From NCBI RefSeq assembly GCF_001427105.1, contig NZ_LMGI01000001.1:930001-994000 (forward strand): a stretch of DNA of 64,000 nt, in the 5' to 3' direction. Position numbers and translations under genes: made by a program. Source of the DNA: Sphingopyxis sp. Root154. GTDB taxonomy: Bacteria; Pseudomonadota; Alphaproteobacteria; Sphingomonadales; Sphingomonadaceae. Below the pieces are notes generated by a model that was not told the origin of the DNA, ran no database searches, and saw only the letters and a program-made list of their open reading frames with translations. Of the stretch, positions 39,217 to 48,331 are shown in pieces; position 1 is the first letter of the stretch; each line of letters begins with the position of its first letter.

Positions 39217-39597
39217 TCAGACGACGCGGTGCAGCGCGCAGAGCTTGTTGCCCGACGGATCGCGCAGATAGGCGAGATACATGGCGCCGAACCCGCCTTC
39301 GCGTACGCCCGGCGGGTCTTCGATCGAGGTGCCGCCGTTGGCGACACCAGCATCGTGCCACGCCTTGGCCTGTTCGGGACCTTCCATCGCGAAACCGATC
39401 GTGCAGCCGTTGCCGACCGTTGCCGGTTCGCCGTCGATCGGTGCGCCGACAAGGAACAGGCCGCCATTATGCACATAGATCAGACGGCCCTTGTCGTCCT
39501 GGATCGCGGGCTTGCCGCCGATCGCCTGGAAGGTCGCGTCGTAGAATTTCCTGGCGGCTTCGAGGTCGTTCGACCCGACCATATTGTGACTGTACAT
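39217..39597 (-). CDS. VOC family protein (glyoxalase-like), formaldehyde cluster copy 2
   Basis: 126 residues. N-terminal MYSHNMVGSNDLEAARKFYD and C-terminal RDPSGNKLCALHR are the two beta-alpha-beta modules of the vicinal oxygen chelate fold. Metal ligands would come from His5 and Glu-like residues but cannot be assigned with certainty. It is paralogous to the VOC at 40588-40971, sharing IEDPPG and YLAYLRDP. AGGAGG lies about 13 bases before the ATG. A role in handling glutathione adducts is suggested by the neighbours. Gap to purU upstream is 121 bases, so it may have its own promoter. Confidence 0.85.
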   Translation of the reverse strand: MYSHNMVGSNDLEAARKFYDATFQAIGGKPAIQDDKGRLIYVHNGGLFLVGAPIDGEPATVGNGCTIGFAMEGPEQAKAWHDAGVANGGTSIEDPPGVREGGFGAMYLAYLRDPSGNKLCALHRVV

Positions 39598-39718
39598 CGC
39601 CTTTGCTCCTCCTGATTTGGTTGCGAATCGATACCTACGCTGTCCCGCCGGGCAGGACCAGCCGCCATAATGTTCCGGATTCTCCAAAAATGATGAACCG
39701 GAGCGCAGCGTAAGGCTC

Positions 39719-40591
39719 CTAACGGAAAACCACCGTCTTGCGTCCGTCGATCAAAACGCGCTGCTCGGCGACCCAGCGCACCGCGCGCGCCAGCACCTGC
39801 GCTTCGGTATCGCGGCCGATACGGATCAGTTCGTCGACCGAATCGCGATGATCGACGCGCTCGACCGCCTGTTCGATGATCGGCCCCTCGTCGAGGTCGC
39901 TCGTCACGAAATGCGCGGTCGCGCCGATCAGCTTGACCCCGCGTTCGTGCGCGCGGTGATAGGGCTTGGCGCCCTTGAAGCCCGGCAGGAAGCTGTGGTG
40001 GATGTTGATGCAGCGCCCCGACAGCTTCGCCGACAGATCCTGCGACAGAACCTGCATATAGCGTGCGAGAACCAGATGTTCGGCGCCCGCATCGGCCATG
40101 ATCTGCAGGATCGCGGCTTCCTGTTCGGCGCGGTTGGCGTCGCTGACCGGCAGGTGATGGAAGGGCACACCGTGCCATTCGGTCAGGCGCCGCTGATGTT
40201 CGTGGTTCGACACCACCGCGGCGATGTCGATCGCGAGGTTGCCGGTCGACCAGCGGTGGAGCAGGTCGTTGAGGCAATGGCTGCCCTGCGACACCGCGAT
40301 GACGAAGCGCGGCTTGACCCGGCTGTCGCTGATCCGCGCGTCCATCGCGAAACGATCGATGATTGGTGCGAAAGCGTCCTGCACCGCGGCCAGCTCGCCC
40401 GGAAAGCGCGGCCCCGCGCCGCGAAACTCGACGCGCATGAAAAAGCGCCCCGAATCGAGATCGGCATATTGCTGGCTGTCGAGAATGAAGCCGTCGCGTT
40501 CCGCGAGCAGCCCCGTCACCGCCGCGACGATGCCGACCGCATCGGCGCAGCTGAAGGTCAGGACAAAGGCGGGCTGGTCCATTTCGGTCAT
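39719..40591 (-). CDS. purU: Formyltetrahydrofolate deformylase
   Basis: 290 residues. An N-terminal ACT-type regulatory domain (1-90, AFVLTFSCADAVGIVAA) precedes the formyltransferase domain. Signature: NIHHSFLPGFKGAKPY near 210-225 with Asn and His of the active site, and Asp in SDLDEGPIIEQ. It releases formate from 10-formyl-THF, balancing the one-carbon pool. The ATG at 40591 overlaps the VOC stop (ATGA). Placement next to formaldehyde dehydrogenase and S-formylglutathione hydrolase links folate-bound C1 units and formaldehyde-derived formate in one cluster. Confidence 0.95.
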   Translation of the reverse strand: MTEMDQPAFVLTFSCADAVGIVAAVTGLLAERDGFILDSQQYADLDSGRFFMRVEFRGAGPRFPGELAAVQDAFAPIIDRFAMDARISDSRVKPRFVIAVSQGSHCLNDLLHRWSTGNLAIDIAAVVSNHEHQRRLTEWHGVPFHHLPVSDANRAEQEAAILQIMADAGAEHLVLARYMQVLSQDLSAKLSGRCINIHHSFLPGFKGAKPYHRAHERGVKLIGATAHFVTSDLDEGPIIEQAVERVDHRDSVDELIRIGRDTEAQVLARAVRWVAEQRVLIDGRKTVVFR

Positions 40592-40971
40592 GCCAGCCGG
40601 TGCGTCGCGCACAGCTTGTTCCCGGCGGGATCGCGCAGATAGGCGAGATAGACCGTCCGTCCTGCGGTTACGTGACGAATGCCGGGCGGGTCCTCGATCG
40701 CCGCGCCGCCGTTCGCCGCACCCGCGGCGTGCCACGCATCGACCGCCTCGGTCGACGCCGCGACGAAACCCAGCGTTCCGCCATTGGCCCCGCTGGCGGT
40801 TTCGCCATTGAGCGGCTTCGTCAGCAAAAAGCGCCCACCGGCGTGCGAATAGATGAGCCGGCCCCATTCGTCGACGACGCCCGGCGGGATCCCGAGCGCG
40901 CCGAGCGCGGCGTCATAGAAACGGCGCGCGGCTTCAATATCGTCGGCGCCCAGCGCGACATGGCTGAACAT
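40588..40971 (-). CDS. VOC family protein (glyoxalase-like), formaldehyde cluster copy 1
   Basis: 127 residues: MFSHVALGADDIEAARRFYD then GGRFLLTKPLNGETAS and YLAYLRDPAGNKLCATHR, the VOC fold. The start at 40971 is preferred over an upstream frame because homology to the second copy begins there. It lies eight bases after the adhC stop and overlaps the purU start by four bases (ATGA). Copies 1 and 2 share pattern and order, suggesting a tandem duplication with purU inserted between. Function is unknown. Confidence 0.86.
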   Translation of the reverse strand: MFSHVALGADDIEAARRFYDAALGALGIPPGVVDEWGRLIYSHAGGRFLLTKPLNGETASGANGGTLGFVAASTEAVDAWHAAGAANGGAAIEDPPGIRHVTAGRTVYLAYLRDPAGNKLCATHRLA

Positions 40972-40978
40972 GCCGGCC

Positions 40979-42091
40979 TCAGAACACGACGACGCTGCGG
41001 ATGCTCTCGCCCGCATGCATCAGGTCGAAGCCCCTGTTGATCTCTTCGAGGCCCATGACGTGGGTGATCATCGGGTCGATCTCGATCTTGCCGGTCATAT
41101 ACATGTCGACGATCTTCGGCACGTCGGTGCGGCCCTTGGCGCCGCCGAACGCCGTGCCGCGCCAGTTGCGCCCGGTGACGAGCTGGAACGGACGCGTCGC
41201 GATCTCCTTGCCCGCCTCGGCCACGCCGATGATGATCGAGGTGCCCCAGCCGCGGTGGCAGGCTTCGAGCGCGGTGCGCATCACCTCGGTATTGCCCGTC
41301 GCGTCGAAGGTATAGTCGGCGCCGCCGTCGGTCAGTTGCACGATCGCCGCGACGACCTCCTCGCGGCTCATGCCCTTCGAATTGAGGAATTCGGTCATGC
41401 CGAACTTGCGGCCCCATTCCTCGCGCGCCGGATTGATATCGACGCCGATGATCTTGTCGGCGCCCGCGAGGCGTGCGCCCTGGATCACGTTGAGCCCGAT
41501 GCCGCCGAGCCCGAAGACGACGACATTGTCGCCGACCTGGACCTTGGCTGTGTTGATCACCGCACCGACACCCGTGGTGACGCCGCAGCCGATGTAGCAG
41601 CTCGACTGGAACGGCGCGTCTTCGCGGATCTTCGCGACCGCGATCTCGGGCAGCACGGTGAAGTTCGAGAAGGTCGAGCAGCCCATATAGTGGAAGATCG
41701 GCTGGCCCTTGTACGAAAAGCGCGTCGTGCCGTCGGGCATCAGCCCCTTTCCCTGGGTGGCGCGGATCGCGGTGCAGAGGTTGGTCTTGCCCGACAGGCA
41801 GCTTTTGCACTGGCGGCATTCGGGGGTGTAGAGCGGGATCACATGGTCGCCTGGCTTCACGCTGGTGACGCTCGCGCCGACTTCGCGCACAACGCCCGCA
41901 CCTTCATGGCCGAGCACGCTCGGGAAGATGCCCTCGCTGTCGAAGCCATCAAGCGTATAAGCATCGGTGTGGCAGATACCCGTCGCCATGATCTCGACCA
42001 GCACTTCGCCCGCCTTCGGGCCTTCGAGGTCGAGCTCGACGATTTCGAGCGGCTTCTTCGCTTCGAACGCAACGGCGGCGCGGGTCTTCAT
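40979..42091 (-). CDS. adhC: S-(hydroxymethyl)glutathione dehydrogenase / class III alcohol dehydrogenase
   Basis: 370 residues. It oxidises the glutathione-formaldehyde adduct to S-formylglutathione with NAD. Zinc ligands are in GICHTDAYT and LGHEGAGVV; the structural zinc cluster is [17 protein letters not shown]. The Rossmann segment is [18 protein letters not shown], with GVDINP as the second motif. The ATG at 42091 has AAGGAG about 10 bases upstream. It follows the sdaA stop by 31 bases, so serine dehydratase may be the first gene of the same transcript, and is followed by VOC, purU, VOC, ProX-like and fghA. Confidence 0.96.
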   Translation of the reverse strand: MKTRAAVAFEAKKPLEIVELDLEGPKAGEVLVEIMATGICHTDAYTLDGFDSEGIFPSVLGHEGAGVVREVGASVTSVKPGDHVIPLYTPECRQCKSCLSGKTNLCTAIRATQGKGLMPDGTTRFSYKGQPIFHYMGCSTFSNFTVLPEIAVAKIREDAPFQSSCYIGCGVTTGVGAVINTAKVQVGDNVVVFGLGGIGLNVIQGARLAGADKIIGVDINPAREEWGRKFGMTEFLNSKGMSREEVVAAIVQLTDGGADYTFDATGNTEVMRTALEACHRGWGTSIIIGVAEAGKEIATRPFQLVTGRNWRGTAFGGAKGRTDVPKIVDMYMTGKIEIDPMITHVMGLEEINRGFDLMHAGESIRSVVVF

Positions 42092-42122
42092 GGCACGAGT
42101 CTCCTTAGGTCTGCTCGCGCTA

Positions 42123-43502
42123 TCAGCACTCCACGACGCTGACCGCAAGCCCGCCTTTCGACGTTTCCTTATATTTGTCGCGCATGTCACGACCGGTTTG
42201 CAGCATCGTCACGATCACCGTGTCGAGGCTGACGACATGCGTGCCGTCGCCGATCATCGCGATGCGGCTCGCGTCGATCGCCTTGATCGCGCCCATCGCA
42301 TTGCGTTCGATGCACGGAATCTGCACGAGACCCCCGATCGGATCGCATGTCAGGCCCAAATTATGCTCCATGCCGATCTCGGCGGCATTTTCGATCTGCG
42401 CGTTCGTGCCGCCGAGCGCCGCGGTCAGCCCCGCCGCCGCCATCGAGCAGGCCACACCGACCTCGCCCTGGCAGCCGACCTCGGCGCCCGAGATGCTGGC
42501 GTTGCGCTTGTAGAGCGCGCCGACCGCGCCTGCGGCGAGCAGGAAGGTTCGCACCCCGGCATCATCGCCGCGATAGCCGCGCCGGTAAAAGCGGATCACC
42601 GCGGGGATGATCCCCGCCGCGCCGTTGGTCGGCGCGGTGACGACCTTGCCGCCTGCGGCATTTTCTTCGTTCACCGCCATCGCCCACAGGTTGATCCAGT
42701 CCATCATTGCGAGCGGGTCGGTCAGATTCTGTTCGTGGCGATTGCGAATGTCTTCGGCGATTTGCGGCGCGCGACGCTTGACCTTGAGTCCGCCCGGCAA
42801 AATTCCCGTGCTGCAACAGCCCGCGTCGATCGACGAATCCATCGCGCCCGCGATCGCGTCGAGTCCGGCGTTCACTTCGTCGAGGCTGCGATGCACCAGC
42901 TCATTCTCGAGCATCATCTCGGCAAAGCTCTTGCCCGACGCCGCCCCCATTTCGAGCAGATCGGCACCCGAGGTGAAGGCGAAGGGCAGCTCTACCTCGT
43001 CCTCGGCACCGCGGCTGTTGCGCCCCGCCTCATCCTCGTCGACGACGAAGCCGCCGCCGATCGAGAAATACATGCGCTTTGCAAGTATCTCGCCATCGCC
43101 GTCGCGCGCGGTAAAACTCACGGCGTTGCTGTGGAACGGCTGGCGCTGGCGCATCTGGAAATGCAGGTCGCTTTTCGGTTGAAAGCGAGCGCGCTGGCGG
43201 CCGAGCAGGTAGATAAAACCTTCACTCTCGGCACGATCCCAATGCGCCTTGATCGCGGCGAGGCTGGTGCTGGCCGGAATTTCGCCGGCGAGCCCCGCGA
43301 CAATCGCGGTGTCGGCGGCGTGACCCTTCCCGGTCAGCGCGAGCGAACCGTAGAGGTCGGCCTCGACATGCGTCGCCCTCGCCAACAGCCCCTGCTCGTC
43401 GAGCCATACGGTGAAACGCCGCGCGGCGACCATCGGGCCCACAGTATGCGAACTGGAGGGACCGACACCGATTTTGAAGAGTTCGAACAGGCTGATCGTC
43501 AT
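42123..43502 (-). CDS. sdaA: L-serine ammonia-lyase (L-serine dehydratase), iron-sulfur type
   Basis: 459 residues: single-chain enzyme deaminating L-serine to pyruvate with a 4Fe-4S cluster. The beta domain begins [20 protein letters not shown]. Cluster cysteines are expected in [10 protein letters not shown] region, in GLTCDPIGG and IPCIERN, all present. The serine-binding SSSHT and [15 protein letters not shown] stretches are in place. The ATG at 43502 is chosen by homology. In C1 metabolism serine links glycine and methylene-THF, which may explain its place next to adhC and purU. Confidence 0.94.
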   Translation of the reverse strand: MTISLFELFKIGVGPSSSHTVGPMVAARRFTVWLDEQGLLARATHVEADLYGSLALTGKGHAADTAIVAGLAGEIPASTSLAAIKAHWDRAESEGFIYLLGRQRARFQPKSDLHFQMRQRQPFHSNAVSFTARDGDGEILAKRMYFSIGGGFVVDEDEAGRNSRGAEDEVELPFAFTSGADLLEMGAASGKSFAEMMLENELVHRSLDEVNAGLDAIAGAMDSSIDAGCCSTGILPGGLKVKRRAPQIAEDIRNRHEQNLTDPLAMMDWINLWAMAVNEENAAGGKVVTAPTNGAAGIIPAVIRFYRRGYRGDDAGVRTFLLAAGAVGALYKRNASISGAEVGCQGEVGVACSMAAAGLTAALGGTNAQIENAAEIGMEHNLGLTCDPIGGLVQIPCIERNAMGAIKAIDASRIAMIGDGTHVVSLDTVIVTMLQTGRDMRDKYKETSKGGLAVSVVEC

Positions 43503-43569
43503 GGCGGCCCTATAGGAGAAGGCGGACGATCCCGATAGGCCCGCGCGGGCCAATTTTCGTTACGGCAAA

Positions 43570-43606
43570 GAGGAAATCCTCCCCATGCTCGAAGCACAGG
43601 GAGGAT
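43570..43606 (-). terminator. Probable terminator of the superoxide dismutase gene
   Basis: On the minus strand ATCCTCCC pairs with GGGAGGAT around a 15-base loop (43606-43576) and is followed by TTTCC...TTT. It lies eight bases beyond the sod stop and before the sdaA start. The T tract is interrupted, so efficiency is uncertain. Confidence 0.45.
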
Positions 43607-43613
43607 CATGGCA

Positions 43614-44228
43614 TTACGCCGGATAGGTCCAGGTGGTGTCGCGAGCGAAATTCTCCGCGGCGAAATCCCAGTTCAGCAGTTCGTCGACCACCGCGTCGAC
43701 ATAGGCCGGGCGCAGGTTCTTGCGGTCGATATAATAGGCGTGTTCCCACACGTCGATCACGAGCAAAGGCTTGATGCCCGCCACCAGTTCGGTGCCGGCG
43801 TCGTGCGTGTCGGTGACCGACAGCGTGCCGTCGCGCGAGACGAGCCAGGCCCAGCCCGACGCGAAATGGTTGACCGCGGTTTCCTTGAGCTTCTTCTTCA
43901 GGTCATCGAGCGAACCGAAATCGCGCTCGATCGCGGCGAGCAGGTCGCCCTTCGGCTCGGTCTTGGTGGGCGACAGGCTTTCCCAATAGAAAGCGTGGTT
44001 CCACGCCTGCGCGGCATTGTTGAACAGGCCCTTGTTGCCCGAACCTTCGGCGTGATGAACGATTTCCTCGAGCGGCTTCGACGCCAGCTCGGTGCCCTCG
44101 ATCGCGGCGTTGGTCTTGTCGACATAGGCCTTGTGATGCTTGCCATGGTGCGTCGCCAGCGTGTCGGCCGAGATGTGCGGCTCCAGCGCGTCCTGGGCAT
44201 AAGGCAGGGGAGGATGGGCGATCGTCAT
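43614..44228 (-). CDS. sodB: Superoxide dismutase, Fe type
   Basis: 204 residues. Metal ligands H27, H78, D159 and H163 are visible (HHGKHH, WNHAFYW, IDVWEHAYY). Gln at FNNAAQAWNH (Q74) is where Fe-SODs carry the outer-sphere Gln, favouring Fe over Mn. It converts superoxide to hydrogen peroxide and oxygen. The ATG at 44228 has GGAG six bases upstream and gives the usual N-terminus. No signal peptide, so cytoplasmic. It stands between the ligase operon and sdaA with its own terminator. Confidence 0.95.
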   Translation of the reverse strand: MTIAHPPLPYAQDALEPHISADTLATHHGKHHKAYVDKTNAAIEGTELASKPLEEIVHHAEGSGNKGLFNNAAQAWNHAFYWESLSPTKTEPKGDLLAAIERDFGSLDDLKKKLKETAVNHFASGWAWLVSRDGTLSVTDTHDAGTELVAGIKPLLVIDVWEHAYYIDRKNLRPAYVDAVVDELLNWDFAAENFARDTTWTYPA

Positions 44229-44325
44229 GGCAGTCTCCATTTTATTATCGAGGGGTTTGCGGCCTTAAACTCGGTATCGGACCTGCGGGTTGCAACCCTG
44301 TGACCGCAAATTTTGCGGTTATTTT

Positions 44326-45894
44326 TCAGGTCACCATGGCTTGAAGCGTCGCGATCCGGTCGGCCTCTTCGGCGGGCTTGTCGCGGCGGATACGCGAAAT
44401 GCGCGGAAAGCGCATCGCGAGCCCCGACTTGTGGCGCTTGCTGCTGTGGATCGAATCGAAGGCGACTTCGAGCACGAGCGACTTTTCGACCTCGCGCACC
44501 GGGCCGAAGCGGTTCAGCGTGTTGTCGCGCACGAACTTGTCGAGCCATTTCAATTCCTCGTCGGTGAAGCCCGAATAGGCCTTCCCGACAGGGAGCAACT
44601 CGCCCGCGTCGGACCAGCATCCGAAGGTGTAGTCCGAATAGAAGCTCGCGCGACGTCCATTGCCCCTTTGGGCGTACATCATCACGCAGTCGGCGGTGAG
44701 CGGGTCACGCTTCCATTTATACCAGAGCCCGGCGCGCCGCCCCGCAACATAGGGCGCATCGCGGCGCTTGAGCATGACCCCCTCGATCGCGGCATCGCGC
44801 GCGCCCGCGCGGCGTTCGGCGAGATCGTCGAAATCGCTCGCGTCGATCACCTGCGACAGGTCGAAATGGCTGTCGGCGAGCCGCGGCACGAAGGCCTCCA
44901 ATTGCCGCCGCCGCTCGGTCCACGGCAAGCCGCGCAGGTCGTTGCCGTCGACCGCGAGCAAGTCATAGACGCGCACGAATGCCGGATAATCGGCGAGCAT
45001 CTTCTTCGAGACGACCTTTCGCCCAAGCCTTTGCTGAAGCGCGTTGAAGCTCGCTGCCTCACCCCCCTGCACCTCGCCGCGTACCAGCAGTTCCCCGTCG
45101 ATCACCGCATCCTGATCGAACGCCGCAACGAGTTCGGGAAAGGCCCCGCTGATCTCTTCGCCGCCGCGACTGTAGATCCGCGTCTCGCCGCCGCCATGGA
45201 CGATCTGGACACGGATACCGTCCCATTTCCATTCGGCGGCATAGTCGGCGAGGTCGACGCTTTCCTCTTCGAGCGGATGCGCGAGCATGAAGGGGCGAAA
45301 GAAAGCGACATCTTTCAGGTCGGGCCGCTCGGCCCTGCCTTCGCCCCACGCGAACAGCGGCGCATAAGGCGGCGCGATCGCGTGCCAAAGCTCCTCGACA
45401 TCGTCGACGGGCACGTCGAACGCCTGCGCAAACGCCTGCTTCGCAAGCCGCGCCGACACCCCGACGCGCATCCCGCCGAGCGCGAGCTTGAGCAACGCAT
45501 AACGCCCGTCGGCGTCGAGACGGTCGAGCAGCGATGCAACGACGGCGGGGGCGTCGCTGCGGCTCGCGGCGGCAAGTGCATCGACCGCGGCCGATACGCT
45601 GAGATCGGCTTTCGCGCCCGGCGCATCGGGCCAAAGCAGTGCCGCCGTCTCGGCCGTATCGCCGACGAAATGGCGCGACAGCCGAAACAACTCCTCATCG
45701 ACCCGCGTCGCGAGCAGTGTCCGCACCGTCCCCGCTTTCACCGCCGGAAAGTCGAGACTTTCGGTCAGCGCCGCGATCGCCCATCCGCGGTCGGGGTCGG
45801 GCGTGTGGCGGAGATAATCGACGATCAGCGCGAGCTTGCTGTTGCGCGAGCGCGTATAGATCAGCCGGTCGATCAGGGCCGCGAAGCGCTTCAC
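44326..45894 (-). CDS. ATP-dependent DNA ligase, bacterial repair type
   Basis: 522 residues of the ligase family found with a beta-lactamase-fold exonuclease. The adenylated lysine is K223 in EWKWDGIRVQ. Other ligase motifs are IYSRGGEEI, DAVIDGELLV, VYDLLAVDGND, AIEGVMLKR and GLWYKWKRD. An N-terminal helical DNA-binding domain (1-180) precedes them. The GTG at 45894 overlaps the exonuclease stop (GTGA) and has GGAGG just upstream, so it is coupled. It seals nicks in a repair pathway; it is distinct from NAD-dependent LigA and from Ku-LigD systems. Confidence 0.93.
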   Translation of the reverse strand: MKRFAALIDRLIYTRSRNSKLALIVDYLRHTPDPDRGWAIAALTESLDFPAVKAGTVRTLLATRVDEELFRLSRHFVGDTAETAALLWPDAPGAKADLSVSAAVDALAAASRSDAPAVVASLLDRLDADGRYALLKLALGGMRVGVSARLAKQAFAQAFDVPVDDVEELWHAIAPPYAPLFAWGEGRAERPDLKDVAFFRPFMLAHPLEEESVDLADYAAEWKWDGIRVQIVHGGGETRIYSRGGEEISGAFPELVAAFDQDAVIDGELLVRGEVQGGEAASFNALQQRLGRKVVSKKMLADYPAFVRVYDLLAVDGNDLRGLPWTERRRQLEAFVPRLADSHFDLSQVIDASDFDDLAERRAGARDAAIEGVMLKRRDAPYVAGRRAGLWYKWKRDPLTADCVMMYAQRGNGRRASFYSDYTFGCWSDAGELLPVGKAYSGFTDEELKWLDKFVRDNTLNRFGPVREVEKSLVLEVAFDSIHSSKRHKSGLAMRFPRISRIRRDKPAEEADRIATLQAMVT

Positions 45895-46904
45895 GCCTCC
45901 TCCTCCAGATCGCGGCCGACGAGGTGCAGCGCGCGCGCCTTGCGTTGATGCAGCTCGCACCAGCGCAGCAGTCCGTCCTCGCTGCCGTGCGTGATCCAGC
46001 TTTCCTTCGGGTTCACTTCCGAAATCGTCGTCGTCAGTTCGTCCCAGTCGGCATGGTCCGAAATGACCAGCGGCAGTTCGACCATCCGCTGGCGTGCGCG
46101 CTGGCGCACGCGCATCCAGCCCGACGCCATCGCGGTCACCGGATCGGGCAGCCGCCGCGACCAGCGATCATTGAGCGCCGAGGGCGGTGCGAGGACGATA
46201 TGCCCCGCCATTTCGGCCTTGTCGGTTTCGCTGACCAGCCGCAACTCGCCGAGATCAACGCCATGCACCGCATAGAGCTCGCACATCTTCTCAAGCGCGC
46301 CGTGGATATAGATCGGCGCGTCCCATCCGGCGCCGCGCAATTCGGCGATCACCCGCTGCGCCTTGCCCAGCGCATAGGCGCCGACGAGCACCGAACGGTC
46401 GGGCTCGGCGCGCACCGCGCCGATCAGCTTGGCGATCTCGTCGTTTGTCGGCGGGTGGCGGAATACCGGCAGGCCAAAGGTCGCCTCGGTGATGAAGATG
46501 TCGCACGGCACGACCTCGAAGGGTTTGCAGGTCGGATCGGCGCGGCGCTTGTAGTCGCCGGTTACGACGATCCGCTCGCCCTGATATTCCATCAAGATTT
46601 GCGCGCTGCCGAGCACATGCCCGGCGGGATGGAAGCTGAACCGCACCCCGCCCCGCTCGAACCCGTCGCCATATTCATACGCTTGATTATGGCTCGCCTC
46701 GACATCGACCCCATAGCGCAGCGCCATAATCGCCAGCGTCTCGGGGGTCGCAAAGACCGCGCCATGGCCGCTGCGTGCATGATCGGCATGGCCGTGCGTC
46801 ACCGCGGCGCGCTCGACCGGGCGCGACGGGTCGATCCACAGGTCCGCAGGCTTTACATAAATCCCGCTAGAATGGGGTTCGATCCAGGATTTGGTCCGCG
46901 CCAT
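45891..46904 (-). CDS. Ligase-associated metallo-beta-lactamase DNA exonuclease
   Basis: 337 residues. THGHADHARSG carries the HxHxDH zinc motif (H37, H39, D41, H42); HPAGHVLGSA and TGDYKRR supply further ligands, and the C-terminal beta-CASP-like part includes VISDHADW. This matches the family annotated as putative DNA exonuclease linked to DNA ligase, related to CPSF/SNM1 nucleases. The ATG at 46904 overlaps the UdgX stop by one base (TGATG). It probably resects DNA for the coupled ligase. Usual partner Lhr helicase and PdeM phosphoesterase are absent from this operon. Confidence 0.92.
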   Translation of the reverse strand: MARTKSWIEPHSSGIYVKPADLWIDPSRPVERAAVTHGHADHARSGHGAVFATPETLAIMALRYGVDVEASHNQAYEYGDGFERGGVRFSFHPAGHVLGSAQILMEYQGERIVVTGDYKRRADPTCKPFEVVPCDIFITEATFGLPVFRHPPTNDEIAKLIGAVRAEPDRSVLVGAYALGKAQRVIAELRGAGWDAPIYIHGALEKMCELYAVHGVDLGELRLVSETDKAEMAGHIVLAPPSALNDRWSRRLPDPVTAMASGWMRVRQRARQRMVELPLVISDHADWDELTTTISEVNPKESWITHGSEDGLLRWCELHQRKARALHLVGRDLEEEA

Positions 46905-48331
46905 CAGGCCGCGAGTTTCCGCGCACGGATCAGGTCGGCTACGAACATCGCCCGCTCCTCGGCGGCGCGCTCGCGATCGGGAAGACGGAGCAGGAAGGAT
47001 GGGTGGATCGTCGCGATCAGCTTGCCACCTCCGGCCAGGCCATGCACCGCACCGCGCATCGACTTGATGCTCGCGCTCTTCCCCGTCACACCGCGCAGCG
47101 CGCTGGCGCCCAAGGTCACGATCAGGTCGGCTTGAACGAACGCCCGCTCCTTGTCGAGCCACCAGCGGCAAATGTCGATCTCGCCCGTCGTCGGGTTCTG
47201 GTGCAGCCGCCGCTTGCCCCGCGGCTCGAACTTGAAATGCTTGACCGCGTTGGTCAGGAACAGCCGCGTCCGATCGAGTCCGGCTTCCTCCAGTGCCTCG
47301 TTCAGCACCTGCCCCGCCGGGCCCACGAACGGCCGCCCCTGCAGATCCTCCTGATCGCCCGGCTGCTCGCCGACGAGCATGATCCGTGCGCGTTCGGGCC
47401 CCTCGCCCGCGACGCCCTGCGTTGCATTGCAATAGAGCGGGCAGCGCGTGCAGCGATCCACCGCGCGCGCCAGCTCGCCCAGCGTCTTCACATCATCATC
47501 GAGGAGCAATTCGTCGGGCACGCGCGTCCGCCATTTGTCGGTCAGAGGGTTCGCCAAGGAAACGGCCGCTTCGCGCATGCGTTCCACCCGCGCCTCGGCG
47601 CCGGCGAGCAGCGGTGCAATATCCTGCGCCTCGGGCAGGTTCTTCCAATATTTCTTAGGCATTTCGGCGCGCATCGCGTCGATCTTCACTCGCGCGGGGT
47701 TGAAGATCGCGCCATAATAGGTGCGCCACTGATCCTCGACCACATCGCTGTCGGGCACCTCGTCCTTCGTCCCGCCGGGGCCGTAGCTCAGCGTTTCGTC
47801 CTGCCAGATCGCGCGCGCATCGGGCGTCACGATCGCCCAGTCCATGCCGTAGAAGCGGCGCTGGAAAAAAGGCGCGGTGAGCCGCAGGATGCGGTGCGTC
47901 GGTTCGAACCACGCGGCAAAGCTTTCGCGCCCCGCCTCTTCGCCGAGCCGGCGAAAGCGCACGAAGGCGTGCATTTTGTGAACGTCGCGGCGGATCGCCT
48001 TGTCGGCCTTGCGCAGCCAGTCGACCTCGGCATCGGTCGTCCGCGCGAGCAAATGCCGGTCGCGCGCCGCACGCCAGACAATCCGGTAAAGCCGCGCCGG
48101 AACTTCCGGGTCGCGGTGGCAGATCACGCGCTCGACGATTTCGAGCAATTCGCGCGGCAGCGACACCGCACCGGCGGACGCCGCCGCCACCGCGTCGCCG
48201 AACAGCGACGCGCCTTCCGCGCCGCCGCGCCAGCTCACATGCTCGGGCGCGACACCACCCGCGAGCAAGCTCCTAGCTGCGCTTCGCCATTCGGCAAAAT
48301 CGCCGGGCTCGGCCAGAACGACCTCCCTCAC
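46904..48331 (-). CDS. udgX: UdgX-family uracil-DNA binding protein fused to a DUF4130 domain
   Basis: 475 residues, two domains. Residues 1-260 correspond to DUF4130 (start REVVLAEPGDFAEW). The C-terminal 200 residues are a family 4-like uracil-DNA glycosylase fold: Fe-S cysteines in CTRCPLYC (294-301) and near C388, GEQPGDQED at 321-329, KRRLH at 373-377 and HPSF at 443-446. The KRRxH loop is the hallmark of UdgX, whose His (here H377) forms a covalent bond to uracil-derived DNA ends. The GTG at 48331 overlaps the radical SAM stop (GTGA). The fusion is common in alphaproteobacteria. Confidence 0.93.
   Translation of the reverse strand: MREVVLAEPGDFAEWRSAARSLLAGGVAPEHVSWRGGAEGASLFGDAVAAASAGAVSLPRELLEIVERVICHRDPEVPARLYRIVWRAARDRHLLARTTDAEVDWLRKADKAIRRDVHKMHAFVRFRRLGEEAGRESFAAWFEPTHRILRLTAPFFQRRFYGMDWAIVTPDARAIWQDETLSYGPGGTKDEVPDSDVVEDQWRTYYGAIFNPARVKIDAMRAEMPKKYWKNLPEAQDIAPLLAGAEARVERMREAAVSLANPLTDKWRTRVPDELLLDDDVKTLGELARAVDRCTRCPLYCNATQGVAGEGPERARIMLVGEQPGDQEDLQGRPFVGPAGQVLNEALEEAGLDRTRLFLTNAVKHFKFEPRGKRRLHQNPTTGEIDICRWWLDKERAFVQADLIVTLGASALRGVTGKSASIKSMRGAVHGLAGGGKLIATIHPSFLLRLPDRERAAEERAMFVADLIRARKLAA

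Noticed and set aside
47561..47585. GGAAC-N16-CGTT on the minus strand inside udgX
   Set aside because: Inside a coding region with no gap ahead of the exonuclease gene; likely chance.
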